Shown one piece after another: positions 27,637 to 36,877 of a stretch of DNA of 54,526 nt. The stretch is from the NCBI RefSeq assembly GCF_001039575.1, contig NZ_JIBT01000042.1:1-54526 (forward strand), in the 5' to 3' direction. Under the pieces are notes generated by a model that saw nothing but the letters and a program-made list of their open reading frames with translations, had not been told where the DNA came from and did not search any database. The stretch comes from Halomonas sp. PR-M31. Lineage in GTDB: Bacteria; Pseudomonadota; Gammaproteobacteria; Pseudomonadales; Halomonadaceae. How positions within the stretch are numbered: position 1 is the first letter of the stretch; each line of letters starts with the position of its first letter. The translations under genes and the position numbers were made by a program.

Positions 27637-29370
27637 TTAGTCCAGCTGTTCCTGATTGCCGATGCGCGCGAGCATTTCCGTGAACATCTGGATATCCAGC
27701 ATCAGGTTGTCCACCTTCTTGAACTCGTTGGCGGTGTGGCCGGTGTACTCCTCACCCGGCATGGAAGGGCCGAAGTTGATGGCGTTGGGCAAGAGCTTGG
27801 CGGTGGTGCTGCCGGCGGAAGCAATCGGCTCTGCCTTCTGGCCCGTGGTGTCACCGAATATGTTGAGCAGGGTCTGCAACCAGGCCCCTTGAGGATCTCG
27901 CATCATCCAGTCGCTGATCTCGATGTCGACGTCCATGTCCAGGTCGTTTTGCTGGGCATAGGCCGCAAGCTTGTCATCGATGCTTTGCGCCAGCTCTTCC
28001 ACGGACTGATCGCCCTTGGGGGCGCGCACGTTGACCGCCACCCGCAGTTTGCCGTCCTGCTCCTCCAGGTAGGTGGGGGTGAGGGTCAAGGGGCCCATGA
28101 AGTCGTTGTCATAGCCCACGCCCAGTTTTTCACCCTTGAAGTCCAGGCCGTAGTTGTCGTCGATGTAGTGGATGGCTTGGGTGTATTGATTTTCCTGGAA
28201 ATCGATATCGGAGTTTGCCAGCAGTCCGGCCAGGCGAGGCACCGGATTGACGCCGGACTGGGGCCGGGAGGAGTGGGCCGACTGACCCTTGACCGTCAGG
28301 GTGACGGTATCGTCCATGACCTCCGTGCTCACCTCGAAGTCGCCGCCGTTATCATCCGCATAGGCCTGACCCTGAGCCTGGAGCTTCTGGCTCAGCATCT
28401 TGGGATCGTCGCTTTCGATGGTGGCGATGGAGTTGGAGGGTATTTGGTTGGTGGCAAGGCCGCCGGTGATCTTGGTGATGACCGGGCCCTGCCCATCGGC
28501 TTCGGTCATGGGAAAGTAGGTGTCGATGGTGCCGAAGCCTTTTTCCGCGATGACCGCGGGGTAGCCGCTGTCCAGCACGATGTTGTAGGCAGGCAGGTCG
28601 GTTTGCTTCTTGTAGTACTCGAAGCCTTCGCCACCGGTTTCTTCCGTGGTTTCGATCATCAGCCGAATGCTGCGCTTCAATGGAACGTCGTTCTCCTCGA
28701 TGGCCTTCATGGCGTAGAGGGAAGCGGCAATGGAGGCCTTGTCGTCTTCGGTGCCACGACCGTAGATCTTGCCGTCCTTGAGGGTGGTGGTGAAAGGATC
28801 GAGCTGAGTGCCATCGTCCAGTACCCAGTCATCCGGGTTGGCAGGTACGGTGTCGCTATGGGTCAGGATGCCGAAGGCCTCATCGGTGCTGCCGGGAAGG
28901 GTCACCTCGAAAATGCGGTTGTCCACGTTGTTGAACTCAAGCCCGAAGTCTTCCGCCTTGCTCTTGACCAACTCGCCGAACTCGGCAATCCCCGGATTTT
29001 CGTGCTGGGGCGTGTCGCCTTGCTTGCCGGTTTTGACCGCGACCATCTCGCTTAGCAGATCGACCACCTCGTCACCGTAGTGCAGGCGAGTGTAAAGCCC
29101 CAGCAAGCGGTAGACGTTGATGAAGTCGTTGCCTTCCAGGGTTTCATCCTGACGATAGCGGTCGATGGCGCTTTTCAAGGTGTCATTATCGGTTTTGTCT
29201 TGCACTTGCTGAAGAAAATCATCGAAGCTCTCAAAAGTGGCATCCGCGTAGGTCTGCTGCAAATTCTCGAGGGTATCGCGCTTGATGGTGTCCGTATCCG
29301 CGGCGCTGATCGGGCCTGCCAGGCTCAGAGCCAAGGCCGACACGGTGAACATCGCAAGAGGTTTGTTCAT
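27637..29370 (-). CDS. Exported M20-family metallopeptidase (Sapep/PepV-like dipeptidase)
   Basis: The 577-residue protein has a signal peptide (MNKPLAMFTVSALALSLAGPISA) and is strikingly acidic, as expected outside the cytoplasm of a halophile. M20 zinc ligands are visible in GILTHSDTVPANPDDW, YGRGTEDDKASIAASLYAMK, IETTEETGGEGFEY and the late GHTANEFKKVDN; the Glu pair in TTEETGG includes the general base. The longer length fits the Sapep/PepV type, which removes N-terminal residues from short peptides. It would degrade peptides in the periplasm. AAGGAA lies before the ATG. A 170-base gap upstream holds no clear promoter, only A/T-rich stretches near 29460-29515. Confidence 0.9.
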   Translation of the reverse strand: MNKPLAMFTVSALALSLAGPISAADTDTIKRDTLENLQQTYADATFESFDDFLQQVQDKTDNDTLKSAIDRYRQDETLEGNDFINVYRLLGLYTRLHYGDEVVDLLSEMVAVKTGKQGDTPQHENPGIAEFGELVKSKAEDFGLEFNNVDNRIFEVTLPGSTDEAFGILTHSDTVPANPDDWVLDDGTQLDPFTTTLKDGKIYGRGTEDDKASIAASLYAMKAIEENDVPLKRSIRLMIETTEETGGEGFEYYKKQTDLPAYNIVLDSGYPAVIAEKGFGTIDTYFPMTEADGQGPVITKITGGLATNQIPSNSIATIESDDPKMLSQKLQAQGQAYADDNGGDFEVSTEVMDDTVTLTVKGQSAHSSRPQSGVNPVPRLAGLLANSDIDFQENQYTQAIHYIDDNYGLDFKGEKLGVGYDNDFMGPLTLTPTYLEEQDGKLRVAVNVRAPKGDQSVEELAQSIDDKLAAYAQQNDLDMDVDIEISDWMMRDPQGAWLQTLLNIFGDTTGQKAEPIASAGSTTAKLLPNAINFGPSMPGEEYTGHTANEFKKVDNLMLDIQMFTEMLARIGNQEQLD

Positions 29371-29540
29371 TGGAGCGTTCCTTTTTCCATGGGCTACATA
29401 AAAGTAGACTGCGCAAAAGATAGGTATGAGACTTCATGCAATCCGCCTCAGCCAATCATAGTTTCTAATATGCGATTCCGCAGCCTTCAAGGCGTACCAG
29501 GCGTATATAAAAGGGGGATGGGTGCTGCTGAAACGACGCC

Positions 29541-30344
29541 TCAAGGACGCATGCGGATCAGCCCCTCCTGAGCGCTAGAGGCTACCAGCCGGCCCTGCTG
29601 ATCGTAGATGCTGCCCCGAGCAAAGCCTCGGGCGCCGCCAGCCCAGGGGCTGTCCATATCGTACAGCAGCCAGTCGTTGACCTTGACGTCCCGATGAAAC
29701 CACAGGGAATGACCGAGGCTTGCGATCTGCAGCTTGGGATCGCCGAACTTGACGCCGTGAAAGGCCAGGCTCGTGGTCAGCAGATTGAAATCCGAGCTGT
29801 AGGCGAGCAGATAGCGATTGAGGATCGCGTCATCGGGAAGCTCGCCGGCCAGGCGAAACCATAGCCGCTGGCGGGCCACCGCATCCTCTTCCGGGAAGTG
29901 CAGAAACTCGATGGGATGACTCTTGAAGTTCATCACCTTGACGCCGGATTTCATCAATTCATCTGGGCTGGCTATGTCCGGCATGGTCGTCTGATGGTGA
30001 AGACCCTCTTCCTCGCCTTGAAAGGATGCGCTGCAAAAGAAGATCGTCTTGCCGTTTTGAACGGCGCTGATGCGCCGGGTGGTAAAGCTGCCGCCGTCCC
30101 GCACGCGATCGACCTGATAGATCACCGGTCGCTTGGCGTCCCCGGGGCGCAGGAAGTAGCCATGCAGGGAGTGAACGCGGCGTAGCGAATCCACCGTCTG
30201 ACTGGCTGCGGAAAGGGCCTGCCCCAGTACCTGACCGCCGAACAGCTGGGGAAAGCCCAAGTCCTGGCTATGGCCCCGGAACAGATTCTCCTCAAGGGTT
30301 TCAAGCCCGAGCAGGGTGACGAGCGTATCCAGAGTATTCGTCAT
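29541..30344 (-). CDS. tesB: Acyl-CoA thioesterase II
   Basis: The 267-residue protein has the double hot-dog fold of TesB: LFGGQVLGQALSAASQTV and HSLHGYFLRPGDAKRPVIYQV in the first half, YLLAYSSDFNLLTTSLAFHG (with the catalytic Asp) and LWFHRDVKVNDWLLYDMDSP in the second, ending ASSAQEGLIRMR with the catalytic Gln. It hydrolyses medium- and long-chain acyl-CoA to free fatty acid and CoA. The start at 30344 (MTNTLDTLVTLLGLE) matches relatives better than an ATG 114 bases upstream. It is divergent from tadA with 87 bases between. Confidence 0.94.
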   Translation of the reverse strand: MTNTLDTLVTLLGLETLEENLFRGHSQDLGFPQLFGGQVLGQALSAASQTVDSLRRVHSLHGYFLRPGDAKRPVIYQVDRVRDGGSFTTRRISAVQNGKTIFFCSASFQGEEEGLHHQTTMPDIASPDELMKSGVKVMNFKSHPIEFLHFPEEDAVARQRLWFRLAGELPDDAILNRYLLAYSSDFNLLTTSLAFHGVKFGDPKLQIASLGHSLWFHRDVKVNDWLLYDMDSPWAGGARGFARGSIYDQQGRLVASSAQEGLIRMRP

Positions 30345-30431
30345 GTAGGTGTCTCTTTGATTGAATCTATCGAATGGCAGCAGTATAGAGGCTTCGACAT
30401 ACTGGCTGGCAGCATAATAGAGAGCGATACC

Positions 30432-30917
30432 ATGCGCAGTGATGAATTTTACATGCATCGAGCACTGGATCAGGCCCGACAGGCGTTAAACGCCGGAGAA
30501 GTACCCGTGGGGGCGGTACTGGTGGATCCTCAGGGCGAGATCCTGGGCAGCGGCTATAATGCGACGATCTCCCGCCAGGATCCCAGCGCCCACGCCGAAA
30601 TTCAGGCATTGCGGGACGCCGCGCTGCGTCTTGGCAACTATCGGCTCGACGACTGTACCCTCTACGTGACCCTGGAGCCCTGCATGATGTGCAGCGGTGC
30701 GATCATTCATGCGCGCCTGGCAAGACTGGTCTATGGGGCAACGGAGCCGCGAACCGGGATGGTCGAGTCGCAGGCCAATCTCATCGATCAGCCCTGGCAC
30801 AATCATCGGGTCACGATCACAAGCGGTATTCTGGCATCACGCTCGAAAAAGCTGTTGCAGAGCTTTTTTGCTTACCGGCGTGATCAAAGCACCGGCGGTA
30901 CGATGTCGAACGACTGA
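30432..30917 (+). CDS. tadA: tRNA-specific adenosine-34 deaminase
   Basis: The 161-residue protein has the cytidine-deaminase-fold zinc site [10 protein letters not shown] (catalytic Glu) and [16 protein letters not shown] (two Cys ligands), with VPVGAVLVD and [13 protein letters not shown] typical of TadA. It converts adenosine 34 of tRNA-Arg(ACG) to inosine, an essential step for reading CGN arginine codons. The ATG at 30432 matches family starts. Its 3' end overlaps the end of mltF by 34 bases tail to tail, so the two messages are partly antisense. Confidence 0.95.
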   Translation: MRSDEFYMHRALDQARQALNAGEVPVGAVLVDPQGEILGSGYNATISRQDPSAHAEIQALRDAALRLGNYRLDDCTLYVTLEPCMMCSGAIIHARLARLVYGATEPRTGMVESQANLIDQPWHNHRVTITSGILASRSKKLLQSFFAYRRDQSTGGTMSND

Positions 30918-32341
30918 TTCTTTTCCACATCCTCCAAGAGGCGTCGATCAAGCTGGTAGAACTCCTGCTGACTGCGACTGACGTAGTCGAGAATTTCAAG
31001 ATAGCGTTGGATGTTGCGCACATAGATGACCGGTTCACCGCCCCGGGCATAGCCATAACGACCTTTCGAGTACCACTGCTGCTGCTGTAACAGCGGTAGC
31101 GCCTCGCGAACGTCTTCCCAGCTGTAAGGGTCGCCACCGCGAATGTCGGCGATCTTTTGCGCATCGTAAACATGACCCAGGCCGACATTGTAGGCCGCAA
31201 GGGCCATCCAGGTGCGATCTGGTTCCGTTATCTGGGGCTGCAGGCGTTTTTTCACACTGACCAAATAGCGCGAGCCTCCATCGATGCTCTGCCAGGGGTC
31301 GAGCCGATTGGCGACCCCTACCTGCTTGGCGGTGGATTCCGTCAGCATCATCAGACCCCGCACTCCCGTCGGAGAGGTGGCGTCAGGTTTCCAGTGAGAC
31401 TCCTGATAGCCGAGTGCTGCCAGCAACTTCCAGTCGAAGCCGGTCTTGCGAGCAGCTTCCTTGAAGGCGCTTTCGTACCGGGGCAGACGTTTTTGCACGT
31501 GCCGAATGAACAGCCGGGCACCGACGTACTCGAGATAGTCGTCGTGGCCGAAATAGCGTTCGATCAACGCATCGAGAACGCCTTGTTCGCGCAACTCATC
31601 GAGAAAGCGATTGGCTTCTCTCAGTAGACCAAGCCCATTGCTGGCAGGCAGCGCCCACACCAGGCTCATCGACCTTCCAAGAATGAAGCCATCCTCGACG
31701 CCGGGATAGAACAGGCGATTGAGCTTGAACTGATGTTGATAGATCACCGCCGCATCGAGTTCCTGCTGTTCGATCATGTGCAAGAGATCGGCAACCTCGA
31801 GATCGACGGATTCCTGCCAACCAAGCCCCGGCAGCTGGGACTGCAGTTCGAGCAGCGCCGCCCTGGGCCCGGAACCGGCTATCACGCCTATCTTGAGTCC
31901 GATCAGATCCGCAGGCTCTCGCAGCTTGGGCAGATCGCGCCGATAGACCACCAGAGGCTGCAGTTCGAGTATCGGCCGGCTGTAGTGGATGCCGTCAGGC
32001 AGTGGGCCCATGGGCAAGGCCGCGGCGCCCAGATCAGCATCCCCCTGGCGCAGGGTCGTTAATACGCTGTCGATACTGTCGGTGGTATCGACGGCCAGGC
32101 TCACCCCCAGGTGATCGGTAAAACGGCGCAGCAGCTCGAACTCGAAGCCAGTCGGCCCCTGACGGCCCTGATAATAGGTGGCCGGCGTATCCCGAGTGAT
32201 TACCTGAAGAAAGTCCCGACGATGAATATCCTTCAGCAGCGGATCGGATTCTTTTCGAGTGCCATCCGTGATCAATGTCAGCAGGACAATCAGCAACGGA
32301 ATTATCCACCAGCGCGGGTGCTGGGTTAGAACCTTGTACAT
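30884..32341 (-). CDS. mltF: Membrane-bound lytic murein transglycosylase F
   Basis: From the ATG at 32341 the protein has 485 residues: a membrane or signal segment ([14 protein letters not shown]), a periplasmic solute-binding-like domain (about 50-270; [14 protein letters not shown]), and a lytic transglycosylase domain with the catalytic Glu in [10 protein letters not shown], then [13 protein letters not shown] and [15 protein letters not shown]. This is the MltF architecture. It cleaves peptidoglycan strands between MurNAc and GlcNAc to form 1,6-anhydro ends at the cell envelope. It is divergent from purL and overlaps tadA by 34 bases at the 3' ends. A longer N-terminal reading is open but adds no family match. 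Confidence 0.93.
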   Translation of the reverse strand: MYKVLTQHPRWWIIPLLIVLLTLITDGTRKESDPLLKDIHRRDFLQVITRDTPATYYQGRQGPTGFEFELLRRFTDHLGVSLAVDTTDSIDSVLTTLRQGDADLGAAALPMGPLPDGIHYSRPILELQPLVVYRRDLPKLREPADLIGLKIGVIAGSGPRAALLELQSQLPGLGWQESVDLEVADLLHMIEQQELDAAVIYQHQFKLNRLFYPGVEDGFILGRSMSLVWALPASNGLGLLREANRFLDELREQGVLDALIERYFGHDDYLEYVGARLFIRHVQKRLPRYESAFKEAARKTGFDWKLLAALGYQESHWKPDATSPTGVRGLMMLTESTAKQVGVANRLDPWQSIDGGSRYLVSVKKRLQPQITEPDRTWMALAAYNVGLGHVYDAQKIADIRGGDPYSWEDVREALPLLQQQQWYSKGRYGYARGGEPVIYVRNIQRYLEILDYVSRSQQEFYQLDRRLLEDVEKNQSFDIVPPVL

Positions 32342-32508
32342 GGAGCATGATCGACGATAGAGAATCAGTACCATACCGCTCACCCGAGTTGCTGTCATGT
32401 CGGGGGAGTCGATGGATTTCTCGCAGCCCACGCTTTCCAGTATCATGTAGCCCTTCGTTGCCGCCGCTCGCGGCCCCCATTCGGCTTTGTGCAGAGGCTT
32501 TTCCCGAG

Positions 32509-35500
32509 ATGCTCGAACTGCGAGGCACGTCCGCCCTTTCCGCTTTCCGTCATGCCAAGCTGCTGGCCGTCCTGCGCGACCGGGTCCCCGAGGTTGACTC
32601 TTTCGACGCGGACTATGTCCACTTTATCGATCATGAAGGCGAGTTGACCGCCGATGCCCGCAAGACGCTTGAAAACCTGCTCGATTACGGCACTCGGCGC
32701 GCAGAGAACGACAGCACCTCGCATAACCATCTGTTCCTGGTCGTGCCCCGTCTGGGTATGCAGTCACCCTGGTCGTCCAAGGCCACGGAGATCGCTCGCA
32801 ACTGCGGCCTGCATCAAGTCAAACGCATCGAGCGGGGCATCGCCTATCGGGTTCGTTTGCGGGGGATGCTGAGCGAAGAGGCTTTCAATACCATCATCGC
32901 CACCCTGCACGACCGCATGACCGAGTCGGTGCTGACCAATGCCTCGGATGCGGTCAAGCTCTTTTCCCAACAGCAACCTGCGCCGCTAGGGCAGGTGGAT
33001 ATCCTGGGTGGCGGCCGCGCGGCCCTGACAATCGCCAATGACGAACTGGGCCTGGCCCTGGCAGAAGACGAGATCGACTATCTGCTGCGCGCCTTCGAGG
33101 AGCTGGGGCGCAACCCAAGCGATATCGAGCTGATGATGTTCGCCCAAGCCAACTCCGAGCATTGCCGGCACAAGATATTCAATGCGGACTGGCTCATCGA
33201 CGGTGAGGCGCAGCCCCGCTCGCTGTTCAAGATGATCAAGCACACCCATGCGTGCGCCAGTGACGGCATTCTCTCCGCCTATAGCGATAACGCCGCGGTC
33301 ATCAAGGGCTCCGAGGCCGGGCGCTTCTTTCCTACACCCTTGACTGGGCAGGCAGGCGAGCAGGCACGCTATGCGACCCATCAGGAGCCGATTCATATTC
33401 TGCTGAAGGTGGAGACCCACAATCATCCTACCGCCATTGCGCCGTTTCCCGGGGCGGCCACCGGCGCCGGCGGTGAAATTCGCGACGAGGGCGCGACCGG
33501 CATCGGCGGCAAGCCCAAGGCGGGCCTGACCGGTTTCGCCGTTTCCAATCTGCGCATCCCCGAGTTCGTGCAGCCTTGGGAAGCCTTCGACTACGGCAAG
33601 CCCGAGCGCATCAAATCCGCCCTGGAGATCATGCTGGAAGCGCCTATCGGCGCCGCCGCCTTCAACAACGAATTTGGCCGGCCCAATCTGGCCGGTTATT
33701 TTCGCAGCTACGAGCAGGATATCGTCGGCGTCGACGGTATCGAACGGCGCGGCTATCACAAGCCGATCATGCTGGCCGGGGGGCACGGCAACATTCGCGA
33801 AGGCCATGTCCAGAAAGGCGAAATCCTTGTTGGCGCCAAGCTGATCGTGATGGGCGGGCCGGCCATGCTGATCGGCCTTGGGGGCGGGGCGGCGTCCAGC
33901 ATGGCCTCAGGGCGTTCCAGTGCGGATCTCGACTTCGCCTCGGTGCAGCGGGACAACCCGGAGATGGAGCGTCGCGCCCAGGAGGTCATCGATCGCTGCT
34001 GGGCCTTGGGTGAGCAAAATCCCATTCGCTTCATCCACGATGTGGGCGCCGGCGGGCTCTCCAATGCCTTGCCGGAACTGGTCAAGGATGGCGGTCGCGG
34101 CGGGCGTTTCGAGCTTCGCGCCGTACCCAATGCGGAGCCTGGCATGAGCCCGCTGGAAATCTGGTGCAGTGAGGCCCAGGAGCGCTATGTGCTGGCGGTG
34201 GCACCAGAGGATATCGATATTTTCGAGGCCCTGTGCGCCCGGGAACGCTGCCCCCATGCGATAGTCGGCGAGGCAATCGAAGCGCACCACTTGACCGTGC
34301 GAGACGCGCATTTTGCAACGACGCCGATCGATCTTCCCATAAGCGTGCTGTTCGGCAAGCCGCCGAAGATGCAGCGCGAGTTCGAGCGCCATAGCCTGGA
34401 AGTCCCCGGTGCGGATTTCGACAATCTGGACCTGCGCGAGGCGCTGGATCGGGTGCTGCGACTGCCGGCGGTGGCATCAAAGGGTTTCCTGATCACCATC
34501 GGCGATCGTTCCATCACCGGTCAGGCGCCCGGGATCAGATGGTCGGCCCTTGGCAGGTGCCGGTAGCGGACGTGGCGGTGACCACGGCAAGCTTCGATAC
34601 CCATGCCGGCGAAGCCATGGCTCTCGGCGAGCGTCCACCGGTGGCGCTGATCGATCCGGCGGCAAGTGCCCGTCTGGCGGTGGCGGAGGCGATCACCAAC
34701 CTGGCGGCGGCGCCCATTGCCAAGCTCGGTGACGTCAAACTTTCTGCCAACTGGATGAGCGCCGCGGATCATCCCGGGGAGAACCAGGCGCTTTATGACG
34801 CGGTACACGCAGTCGGCATGGCGCTGTGTCCCGCGCTCGGTATCGCCATTCCGGTGGGCAAGGATTCCATGTCCATGCGCACCGCCTGGCAGGAAAATGA
34901 GGCCGAGAACGGTAATGTCGAACACAAGGCGGTCACCTCGCCGCTATCATTGAACGTGACCGGCTTTGCCCCAGTGACGGATGCGCTCAAGACCCTGACC
35001 CCGCAGATGCGCCTGGATCAGGATGAGAGCGATCTGATTCTGATCGACTTGGGGAACGGCCAGCATCGTCTGGGGGGCTCCGCCCTGACCCAGGTCTACG
35101 GGCAGGTGGGCAATGTGTGTCCCGACCTGGACGATCCGGAAGACCTGAAAGCGTTTTTCAGCGTCATTCAAGGCCTCAATGCGGACGACAAGCTGCTGGC
35201 CTATCACGATCGCAGCGACGGCGGGCTGTTGGTCACCTTGCTGGAAATGGCCTTTGCCGCTCGGGGCGGGCTCGAGATCAAGCTCGACTGGTTGATCGAC
35301 GATGCCTTCGAGGCGGCCAATGCGCTGTTCGCCGAGGAGTTGGGGGCGGTCATTCAGGTCAATCGCAAGGATACCGAGTTCGTGCTGGCCCAGTTTGCGG
35401 CGGCGGGCATCGATACCTGCGGCGTCATTGCCCGGCCGCGCTACGACGACCAGATTCGGGTGACTTTGTTCGAGCAACCCTTGCTCGAGACCACCCGCGG

Positions 35501-36449
35501 CCTGACCCAGCGTACCTGGGCCGAAACCAGCTATCGCCTGCAGGCGCTCAGAGACAATCCCGACTGCGCCAAGTCCGAGTTTGATGATCTGCTCGATCTG
35601 CGTGATCCAGGCCTCTCCGCCACGCCCACCTTTGAGGTGAACGAGAACGTGGCCGCACCTTTTATCAATACTACCCGGCCGCGTCTGGCGATTCTGCGGG
35701 AGCAGGGGGTCAACGGCCATGTGGAGATGGCGGCGGCCTTCGACAAGGCCGGCTTCGAGGCCATTGACGTGCACATGAGCGATATTCTCAGCGGGCGTCA
35801 GTCGCTCACAGATTTCAAGGGGCTGGTGGCCTGCGGCGGCTTCTCATTCGGTGATGTCCTGGGCGCCGGGGGCGGCTGGGCCAAGTCAGTGCTGTTCAAT
35901 TCCAAAGCCCGGGAGCAGTTCGCCGGCTTCTTCGCCCGGAATGACAATTTTGCCTTAGGGGTCTGCAATGGCTGTCAGATGCTTTCCCAGCTCCGGGAGC
36001 TGATTCCCGGCGCCGAGAACTGGCCGCACTTTCTGCGCAACGAATCCGAGCAATTCGAGGCGCGTTTCTCAATGGTCCAGATCGAGAAGAGTCCGTCGAT
36101 TCTACTGGCGGGCATGGAAGGCTCGCGCCTGCCGATCGCCGTGGCCCATGGGGAAGGGCGGGCCGAGTTTCGCGACAGCGCGCATTTGCGCACCATGCAG
36201 AGTAGTGGACAGATTGCGCTGCGCTACGTGGACAACTATGGCCAGGTGACGACCCGCTACCCGGCCAATCCCAACGGCTCGCCGGCGGGCATCACCGGGC
36301 TGACTACCCCAGATGGGCGGGTCACGGTGATGATGCCGCACCCGGAACGGGTCGCCCGAGCAGTGACTAATTCCTGGCGGCCTCAGGGATGGACGCAAGA
36401 CGGTGCTTGGATGCGGTTGTTTTATAATGCGAGGGTGTGGCTGGGTTAG
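32509..36449 (+). CDS. purL: Phosphoribosylformylglycinamidine synthase, frame broken by one missing base
   Basis: The gene encodes the large single-chain PurL, which makes FGAM from FGAR, glutamine and ATP in purine synthesis. From [13 protein letters not shown] the first frame covers the N-terminal and first synthetase regions ([39 protein letters not shown]) and fails after DRSITGQA near 34526. The rest resumes in another frame at [17 protein letters not shown]. One extra G at 34526 would restore [11 protein letters not shown] and give about 1313 residues, the normal length. The glutaminase domain is intact ([14 protein letters not shown] with the nucleophile Cys, and [10 protein letters not shown]). 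For a purine gene of otherwise perfect quality a sequence error is the likelier reason. Confidence 0.95.
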
Positions 36450-36466
36450 GCTTTCTTGGTTCATTC

Positions 36467-36497
36467 AAAAATCGCAGCCATCGAGGCTGCGATTTTT
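36467..36497. terminator. Bidirectional terminator between purL and the zinc-ribbon gene
   Basis: A perfect stem of 13 base pairs (36467-36479 with 36485-36497) with a five-base loop is flanked by A5 and T5, so it can end the rightward purL transcript and the leftward bcs/zinc-ribbon transcript. Confidence 0.92.
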
Positions 36498-36511
36498 CAT
36501 GGCGTCAATGT

Positions 36512-36751
36512 TTATTCGTGGGAAGGATTGCCCTTCTCGTCTACCGGGGCATGGCTGACGCCCAGCTTGCGTTCCAGATCATCGAGGATGTGGTTGTAGT
36601 TGCCTACCAGCCGATTGTAGCGGCCAAAATCATGGCTGCACTGCTCACAGAACACATGGTACTGACCTTCGCGACCGGGCGGGAATCGTTTCTCCAGACT
36701 GCCGCACTCAGGGCAACTGGGATCGGTGGTAGCCTTGGCGGGAAATTTCAT
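36512..36751 (-). CDS. Small zinc-ribbon protein of unknown function
   Basis: The 79-residue protein has two CxxC pairs, CPECGSLEKRF and CEQCSHDFGRYN, a typical zinc-ribbon spacing, followed by a helix (NRLVGNYNHILDDLERKLG) and a polar tail. I do not recognise a named family. It lies 126 bases after bcsC on the same strand, with a hairpin in the gap, and ends at the bidirectional terminator. It may be a separate small gene rather than part of the cellulose locus; nothing known in cellulose synthesis resembles it. Confidence 0.75.
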   Translation of the reverse strand: MKFPAKATTDPSCPECGSLEKRFPPGREGQYHVFCEQCSHDFGRYNRLVGNYNHILDDLERKLGVSHAPVDEKGNPSHE

Positions 36752-36803
36752 GAGCGTACTCTTCTTTATATAAGAAATTGCAAAAACGTGTTCAGGGGAA
36801 CGA

Positions 36804-36833
36804 TCCGGGACAGACGCAAAAGCCTGTCCCGGA
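36804..36833. repeat. Strong hairpin between bcsC and the zinc-ribbon gene
   Basis: TCCGGGACAG and CTGTCCCGGA pair perfectly around a ten-base loop. It lies 44 bases after the bcsC stop. There is no adjacent T-run, so it may stabilise the bcs mRNA end or partly terminate. Confidence 0.7.
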
Positions 36834-36877
36834 CGGTCAGTTTAAAGGGTGATGAGGCCTACCGCATAGAAGCGCGA

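Noticed and set aside
27601-29055. A 484-codon open frame on the plus strand opposite the M20 peptidase
   Set aside because: It is the antisense shadow of a GC-rich, acidic coding region; it has no recognisable domain, while the minus-strand protein has all M20 metal ligands and a signal peptide.
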